Shown: in pieces, positions 48,601-57,600 of the stretch
Numbering within the stretch: position 1 is the first letter of the stretch
Layout of the letters: the number at the start of each line of letters is the position of its first letter
Source of the DNA: Bactericera cockerelli
Taxonomy: Eukaryota; Arthropoda; Insecta; Hemiptera; Triozidae
Reading direction: 5' to 3'
Length of the DNA stretch: 64,000 nt
NCBI GenBank assembly: GCA_024516035.1
Contig: CM044959.1
Span: 14,719,298-14,783,297 of the forward strand
Notes under the pieces: model-generated
What the model was told of the DNA's origin: nothing
The model's database searches: none
The model's input: the letters and a program-made list of their open reading frames with translations, nothing else
Made by a program: the position numbers and the translations under genes

Positions 48601-51600
48601 CTCGATAACTATAAAGTCGTCACAAAAGAATTGCCAAATCTCGGCACCAACTTGAGTAAACTTTCCAAAAAAATTGCCATAACTCGGCACTCACCTAAAA
48701 ACTCGTTACAAAAAATTCCCAAATCTCAATGCCCGACTATAAAGGCATAAAAAAAGCCAAATCTCGGCACCCGTCTATAAAGGAATACAAAAAAGAAGCC
48801 AAATCTCCAAATCCATCTGTAAAGTCACCACAAAAAATAGTTCCCAAATATCGGCCCTCACACATAAACTCGTCACAAAAAGTTGCCAAATCTCGGCACC
48901 CAACTAAGTAAACTCTCCAAAAAATTGCCATTACTACAAACGGCACCCACCTACAAACTCGTCAAAAAATTGGCAAATCTCGGCACCCGTCCATAAAGAA
49001 ATACAAAAAAAGAAACCAAATCTCCAAATCCGTCTGTAAAGTCACCACAAAAAAAAGTTGCCAAATCTCGGCCCTCACCGATAAACTCGTCACAGAAAGT
49101 TGCCCAATCTCGGCCCTCACTCATAAACTCGTCACAAAAATTTGCCCAATCTCGGCCCTCACACATAAACTCGTCACAAAAAGTTGCCCAATCTTGGCCC
49201 TCACACATAAACTCGTCACAAAAAGTTGCCCAATCTCGGCCCTCACCCATAAACTCGTCACAGAAAGTTGCCCAATCCCGGCCCTCACTCATAAACTCGT
49301 CACAAAAAGTTGCCCAATCTCGGCACCCACCTGTAAACTTGCCCACCACCGGGTCCAGATTGTCCGACACCCCGTCTGACGTGAGGAACACGATGTCCCC
49401 CTCTTCTACTTGCGTCAGGGACAGAGTCAGGTTGGAGAGCTCGGGGTTCTGACCATCCACAGGGCCCAGGGCTCCTAGAGCATCTCGCATGTCCCGCATC
49501 TGATGCACGTCGTGAGATCCTGACGAGATTATATAAAAAAAAAATAATGAATAGACAAATTTATTCCATAAAATATATAAGACCTGTTTGACTGCTGGAG
49601 TAAAAGGACTTTTCGGTATTACCTCGGCAGTATAAACAAGGTATATTCTATTCTAAAAAAAAAAAAAAAACATTAAACTAATGAATGAGAGTTTTAAATT
49701 CAAAACAGAATTTTTCCAATTTTCTTTAGATTTTTTTTATTATTTTTTAAAAGATGAGTGTTTTACAGCCTTTTACGTTGAATATACCAGTTCTCGTTCT
49801 ATCACTGAAGTTAAGCAACGTACAGCAAGGTTAGGATTTGGATGGGTGACCATAATGACCATTCAAATTCGAACCCTCGTGATTTTGACTTTTGCCAGCC
49901 CCACTCGCGCTGGGTGATGTTCATTTTCAATAGGAATTCTGTGAGTTTGTGAGTGATATCACGATTGTGATTAACACAAATATAATGACTAAATTAAATA
50001 TTTCACCTATTACAATCGTATTGTTATTATTGAATTCTTTCTTAAAAGGACATGTGTACAAACAAGTAATGATAAAAAATGAAAGACAAAATTGAGAACA
50101 ATATAAACCAGAAAAAAAGGACAACAACATGGATAAAATGTATACCTAATTAAATATGTCATAACTAAAGGGCGGGTTTATTGCCTATTATTATTATTAT
50201 ACAACACTTTATCTTAATATATAAATGTCAAAGTCACTGACTGACTGACCACTCACTGACTGATCATCGCTCTACAGCCCAAACCGTAAGTCCTAGGAAG
50301 CTGAAATTTGGTAGGTAGCTTTGTCTTCTAGTCTAGATGTGCAATAAGACGGGATTTTTCGAAACTCCCACTGCAACACTTGCCATTGGCGAAAAAGGAT
50401 TTTTTGCTTTCACGGCCATGCCTCGGCCCGCAATGCGGGCGACAGCCCGCTAGTTAGACATAAATGGACATTATGTACATACAAATAATTATTTTAACAA
50501 TGAAAAAAATGGAAACAATATATACAATAAAGATGAAAAAGAATAGAAAATATATAAAAACATATGTCCTAACTAAAGGGCGGGTTTATTGCCTATGGCA
50601 ATCTCTTCCACCCAACCCTTCGTATGTACAACATTATGTACATTGTACATACAATTAATTATTTTAACAATGGAAAAAATAGAAACAATATATACAATAA
50701 AAATGAAAAAGAATAGAATATATATATAAAAACATATGTCCTAACTAAAAGGCGGGTTTATTGCCTATGGCAATCTCTTCCACCCAACCCTTCGTATGTA
50801 CATTTCCTCGGCTACATGTAAATTCCCCCGGTTTTTTGAAAGGTTCGTATTCCGGTTGTAATATTTCCCCCGGTAAAATATTTGATTACCTGAGGGTTTC
50901 ATGGTAAATTCCCCCGATTCTGTACGTATAGGTATAAAATTGTATATTGTAGGTATGTAGGCAATCAAATAGATGATTTGATGAATTGCTTATCTTGACC
51001 TTAACTTTAGTTTCCGATTAGACTTTAGTAGGTATTGTGTCTAATTTCTAACTATGTCATCAATAAAGATTTTAACTAGTGAACGTGGAAAAAAAATCTT
51101 TTACTTATTGCTTCCAAAGTTGAGTCTTACAAATCAGGTGCAATCAGCAATTTCTCTACAATTCTCTACATTTTATTATCTTTACTCTCTAATGGTTGTT
51201 AATTTATTACATTGTATTTATACTCAAATAAATAAAGAGGTGCTTTGTTAAACTGTTGGCATAATGGGACTACCTGTCTTGCACTGACAGTCTAAATAAA
51301 GCACTACTTATACTTATACATACCCTGCGTGATCTCCCGCACGCCATACTTGGGACTGAACACATAGGCCAGAGAGTCGCCCACGTTGCACGTGCAGACC
51401 ACGTACTGACGAGCCTTGCTGGTGGTGCCCCGGCCAGGGTAGCACCACGGTCGCTGTGAGGGTGGTCAGCATGCCCTTCTCCTGCAGGATGAGGGAGTGG
51501 GCCGCGTGGAAGGAGCGGAGCAGAGAGGTGAATATTTCCTGGGGGGATAAATAGTAGATACTTTAGACCAGGGCTGCCCAACCAGTCGATCGCGGAGTGA

Positions 51601-54600
51601 TTTTGGATCGATCACGTCCAGAGAGGTGAGATCTCACACAAGTGAAAATCCGAGATCTCCTTCCTTAACTCATGAGAATTAAAATGAGGTATCGTTAGGG
51701 GGTCGATCGCGTTGATTATCTGAAACTTTATAGTAGATTTTCTTCTGTAAATGTTATCCCCCCAGGAATATTTCCTGGGGGAATAAATAATAGATACTTT
51801 AGAGGAAGGTAACAACAGTCAATGAGCGGAGTAGAGAGGTGAATATTTCCTGGGGGATAAATAATAGATACTTTAGAGGAAGGTAACAACAGTGAATGAG
51901 CGGAGCAGAGAGGTGAATATTTCCAGGGGGGATAAATAGTAGATACTTTAGAGGAAGGTAACCATAGTCAATGAGCGAAGCAGAGAGGTGAATATTTCCT
52001 GGGGGAATAAATAATAGATACTTTAGAGCGCGCGATTAGCTCAGTGGTTAAGCACTCGCTTGTCATGCGGAAGGTCCTGGGTTCGATCCCCCGTTCCGAC
52101 AAAAATTTGTATTCTTAATTTGTTTACAATTGTTTGTAAGGGATACCTTCCGGTGCGCTCGTGTTGACCCAGCACCTAAATGGGAAGTATTGTTTCACTT
52201 TTCGCCCATCAGAGGGGAGGCATACTACGGGAAGGGTAGGCTACAACACAGAGCACAAGCGTCTACAGTAGCTCCTGTTTCATGGCTTCGAAATAAAAAA
52301 GGCTGTGAAACACTCATCTTAAAATAAAAAAAGGTAACCACAGTTTCATGTATTTCATGTACTTTTACATTAGTCAGCGAAAAGTTTTACATGATTTTCA
52401 GAAAGTGCAATTTTTATTGCAGAAATGAACTTTACGTCGAAAAACGAATTGATTTGACTTTTTGTTTGACTTACTTGGCCAACGGGAACCCTATTTTTTG
52501 TGAATATAAGAGAAACCTCGATATTTCTATTTATAAGAGACCTTTAAAGAACGATTTCCATTTATAAGAGAAAGGTGGATATAAGAGAGAAAAATTCCGG
52601 TCCCTTTAGTTCTTTTATATCCAGGTTCGACTGTACTATATCCAAGCCACTAGCCAAAAAAACTAGTGAAGATGCATTGTGCTTCACCACAAAGACATAA
52701 TACTTAACTTATAATTTTTACTAAAATAGGGCGAAAAATTAATGCTGACAAAAACTTGTTATTTTGTCATAACTGTTATGAATAGTAAACTTGGAGAAAC
52801 CAGTTATCTTATGAATTACAACAGTCACAATAGATCTTATTATGTCACAGTGTTAATTGTATGGAATTTCTACTGAAACCCTACAACCGTCAGATCTTAT
52901 GAATCACACTTTTCAAAATTCCCTACTCATATTTACTTAAAATTATAATGTGATTAGGAATGGAAACTTGTATTAATATAATAATAACACTCTTTAGTGG
53001 ATGTTAACCACCAGGCAAGGTTGATGCTCAAAGCATTTTCTACCACCTAACCCTCTGAGTCTTATTATTATGTGGTCACAAACTCAAATTAATGAGAAAA
53101 AATTCATGCACTGGGTGGGATTCAAACCAATGGATCCCTACGCTACCTGGATTATCAAACTAGCGCGTTAACCACTTGACTACCAATGTATTACCCTCTC
53201 TAGTTTAATTGATTCATTATTAAACAAGTTTATTCTTTATTCACATAAATTAGAGGAACATGAACTATTTTTCCCCCAAATGACATATACTTCCATGCGT
53301 TTGAAACATGCTGTACCTAATGTTGTTGACAACAATTTCTGATGATTTTTATTTTGAATAAAAGAAAACCGCATATTTATGATGGATTTAGACTCAATGA
53401 AAAGTTTCTCCAGGAATAATCATCATAGATATAGGATAAAAAATTGAAACTTGGGAAACGCAGAATTTACAAGTGTTTTAAAACATGCTCAGCTTACTGT
53501 TTATTTTAATTATGGATAGATTTTCCTGGGGTCTGGCTGGGGGACTATAAGCAGGGAGTAGACCAGTAGTCTGGCTGGGGGACTATAAACAAGGAGTAGA
53601 CCAGTATTGGCTTGGTTCTGGGGGCCCTTGTCAATTATTAGCTTCCTTGTAAAGACAGTGGTAGAAGTGCTGAGTCATTCCTCCATCGGTCTGGCTACCA
53701 TCGTTCACGATGACGCCACCCTATGATGATGATAGATTTTCCTCGCTCGGTGCTATGATTCACCGAGCGGAAAAAGGAGCTCGCGAGAGACGGGTTGGAC
53801 AACTGTGCTATAAAGTTAATTTCTCAGAGTCACTGTGGCCGAGTGAGTTAGCGCGCTAAGCATTGCACGCATGGTGACCTAGGTTCGATTCCCAGCGGGG
53901 GAGGATTTTTTCTGCTCTGTACTTGGATGTTCGGGGTCCACTCATACCTCGTGAAGAAAAATGAGTAGCTGCTTTGATGTGAAGCAGCGACCACTGGCAG
54001 AATCATAGGCAAAAAATAATACAAGATATTGTAAATTAAAGTGGTAAAGTCCTAAGATTCTGCGCTACCCACTAAAATTGTGACATAATAACACAAAGAA
54101 AAAGGATTATTATTATTATTATAAGTTAATTTCTCACCGTGGTAGTAGTAGGCTTAGGCGAGGCTGAGCAAAATATGTGCTGGTTCAAGTAGTCCATACA
54201 GCCATGCACTGCTGCCTTGGCCGCCAGGCTCGCCTTCACCCCCCAGTTGACTCCATCTGCTAGGCAGAGAAGGGCAGAGTCCTCCCGCACTATCAGGCCA
54301 TAGCAGTCGGCTATGGGGTCTCCAGCCCTCAGTTGAGTCACTGGGTGTACCTGAAATAAATATAGTTTTTTTTTTTAAATATTTTTTTTTTTTTGAAAGT
54401 TTACGGAACAAGTTCCATTTGTACAAAAATCTTAAAATTAAATAAAAAATAATTTATAATAATTTCAAAATCATAAATCCTAGCTAGATTTACATACTTA
54501 AAACTACTTACCAACTAAGATTAAACAGACCAAAGTATGAAGTTAGAAATGAAACCATTTCATCCTTTGTACAGAAAAAGACATCGACTCCAGCACCGCT

Positions 54601-57600
54601 GATTATATTACCAAGATTTTGAATTCTATTCATGGGACAATGTTGGGCTTGGTTTGTGTGACATTTATTATTTTTGAATATATGATGTAATCTTGTATTA
54701 CGTGTGTTAATTCTGAAGTTTATTTTGCTTAATAAATCAGGAGCATTTATTTCATTTCTTAGTAGTTTAAATAGGAATATAGCATCTTGTAAAAATCTCC
54801 TGTGTTCAAGACTAATAATATTATTGGTTTCCATTATTTCCAAATAATTGTGATTTTCTATTTTTGAGTGAAGTTTATATGCCAGAATACGTAAAAATTT
54901 ATGTTGGACAGCCTCTAGAGATTTTTTATGAATTTGATATTGGGGAGACCATAGTACAGAGCAGTACTCAAGACCAGATCGAACGTAAGCATAATAAAGG
55001 GATTTTAAAGTATTTGTATTTCTGAAGTCTTGAGTATGTCTGTACAGGAATCCCAACATGCGAAGAGCTTTGCTCTTAATATTCATTTAGTGGGTGTTGA
55101 ATTTAAGGTTCTGGCTAAATGTCACTCCCAAGTCTTTGACTTCGTTTACTCTGCTTATGATAGTATTAGCGAGTGTGTACTGGTGTAAATACGGATTTTT
55201 ATTAGTGTGATAAGTCAATACCATGCATTTATCCAGATTTAGATTCATGATATTTTCTTGGCACCAGCAGTGCAGGCGTCGTAGTACTTCCTGTAATATC
55301 AGCGCGTCAGCAGGGCCACGCACTCTCATGGCAAACTTAAAATCATCAGCGAATAGCCAACCCGTAACCTCAGGTGGTAGTATAAGTACTATGTCGTTAA
55401 CAAAGCAAAGGAATAGGATGCTGGACAAATGCCCGCCCTGGATACAGCCTGAGGGTACGTCGATTGGTTCTGATTCGCTGGTTACATTATTATAATTAGT
55501 GCCCATGGATTTCAAATTTACTGTTTGAGTCCGATTGCTATGAAAACTGTCGAGCCAATCTAGTAGAGAGCCATGAATACCGAGACATTTAAGTTTAGAT
55601 ATCAAAAGATTATGATTGATTCGGTCGTAACACTTGCTGAAATCTGTGTAGATACAATCCACCTGGTTACCATCATCAATTGCATTTGAAACAAATTCCG
55701 TAAAGGAGACTAAATTACAGGTAGTGGATTTATGTTTGAGAAAACCATGTTGTTCATTTGATATAGTTGGAGATAATAAGGGGTATAATTTTTGTGATAC
55801 AAGGTTCTCAAAGAGTTTCGGTATGATGGATACTATACTGATTGGTCGATAATTCACAACATCGGCCCTATCTCCTGATTTAAAAACAGGTGTTACATAA
55901 GCACACTTCCATTCATTAGGAAAAATACCAGAATCAAGTGATTTCTGAAATATTAGAGTTAGCGGACCCACCAACGCGCTGGCACATGATTGAAACAGTA
56001 TAGGTGAGATCTCATCGGGGCCGCGGCAGGATTTAGCTGATAAGCCTTTCAGAAGTTTGAGTGTATCCTCTATAGATAAATGTATACTACTCACATTCAA
56101 GTTGGTGTTGGTAGAATTATTTGAATCTTTCTTAGATATAAAGGCACTTGAATAATTTTTGGAAAAATTTTGAGCGAAAAAATTTGCTACCACTTTCGTG
56201 TTACTGGATGTTTTGCCATTGAATTTCATAATTGACGGAAAGTTGGAGTCCGCTCGTTTTTCAGAGATGAAATCCCAAATACGGCAGGGATCTGAAGATA
56301 TTTTACTCTCAGCATCCTGTATGTGTGCCACGTAGTCCCTTGATGAGATCTGACTGCACTGTTTCCTAAGTTCTGAAAACTCTCTATATAGCAGAGGACA
56401 TCTAGAAGTTTTATATTTAGCATGTGCATACTTTTTTTTGAAAACTAAATCTTTCAATTCTTGACTGAACCAGCGTGGGAATTTAGAGGGTTTAATTTTT
56501 CTTTTAGGTATAAATTTCTCTATGCCGTTCTGTAATATAGAGTATAAATTTTTAACAAGAGAATTTATATTATGATTAGGATTAAAATGGTCATCGTTTA
56601 GGAATTTATCGCTAAAAAAATTATTTAGTTCGATGTAATTTCCTTTTTTGTAGTCGTAAATTTCCTGTTCATTCACCTCTGTTGATCTATTTTTTTTGCC
56701 TATATATAATTTTATTGCTAGGGGAGGGTGGAAGGAATCAACGGGCAAGATATTAAAATCTGTTTTTTCAACTAACAAAGATTGTTCCTCATTAGAAAAA
56801 ACAAGGTCAAGTATGGAATCATTTATTATGTTATGGACGTAATTTAGTTGATATAGACCATTAAAGTCTGTGGCTGAGAGAAAAGCTTCAGCTCTAAGAT
56901 CGCCGTCAGCTCTTGCATATTCTAAAGAGTCACGGTTCCATTGAACATTTGGCAAGTTGAAATCGCCTGTTAGAATTAGTAATGTATTCGTATATTTTTT
57001 TTATTACAGATAATATATTTCTGCCATTTGCAATCCAGAGGGCAAAGTACTCAGAATACTTGAGCAATTTCCTATCTGGATTACAAGTGACATTTTTTGG
57101 AATAGGTATGCTTGTGCCTTTGGTTCTCCTGTATTTTGTTTACAAATGTTGCCAACAGTATAAATAAATATACTGAATATTGATGATCATAATACCAAAT
57201 ATAGACCTCTGTGGTGTAGTCATTGAGCTCACTGCCCAGTGATAAAGCTCTTAATAAAAATAAACCTGTGATACTGTTCTCCTTGTCATACACGACGACT
57301 AACAGGAACAAATCCTTAACCAGCCTAGCTAGCTAATTTCAAGAGTTTAAAGAGGTTTGAAATAGCATCAAATCACCCAGATAAAGACTGAGGGCTATGA
57401 TGAACAGTTCTTAACAATTATCTATGACTAGCCGTTTGCCCGTGCTTTGCAACGGGACTAAATTTCAAATTTACTAAGGCATGGCCGTACTGCTGGACAG
57501 CAATGCCTTTTTGAACTTTTTATAATTTTTCTGGACAAAGCAATAATGGTTTTGGGGGGGTCAATTCTGAGACATTTTTCGCTATCTCTTACCGTTTTGG

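Noticed and set aside
49194..49379. A LVTKSCPISALTHK repeat protein on the plus strand
   Set aside because: It is the reverse reading of the 42-bp donor minisatellite; the minus-strand frame is the one continuous with an exon.
52023..52100. A tRNA-Asp gene
   Set aside because: The D-arm, GTC anticodon loop and T-arm are present, but the acceptor ends do not pair and a SINE-like body follows, so it was called a tRNA-derived SINE.
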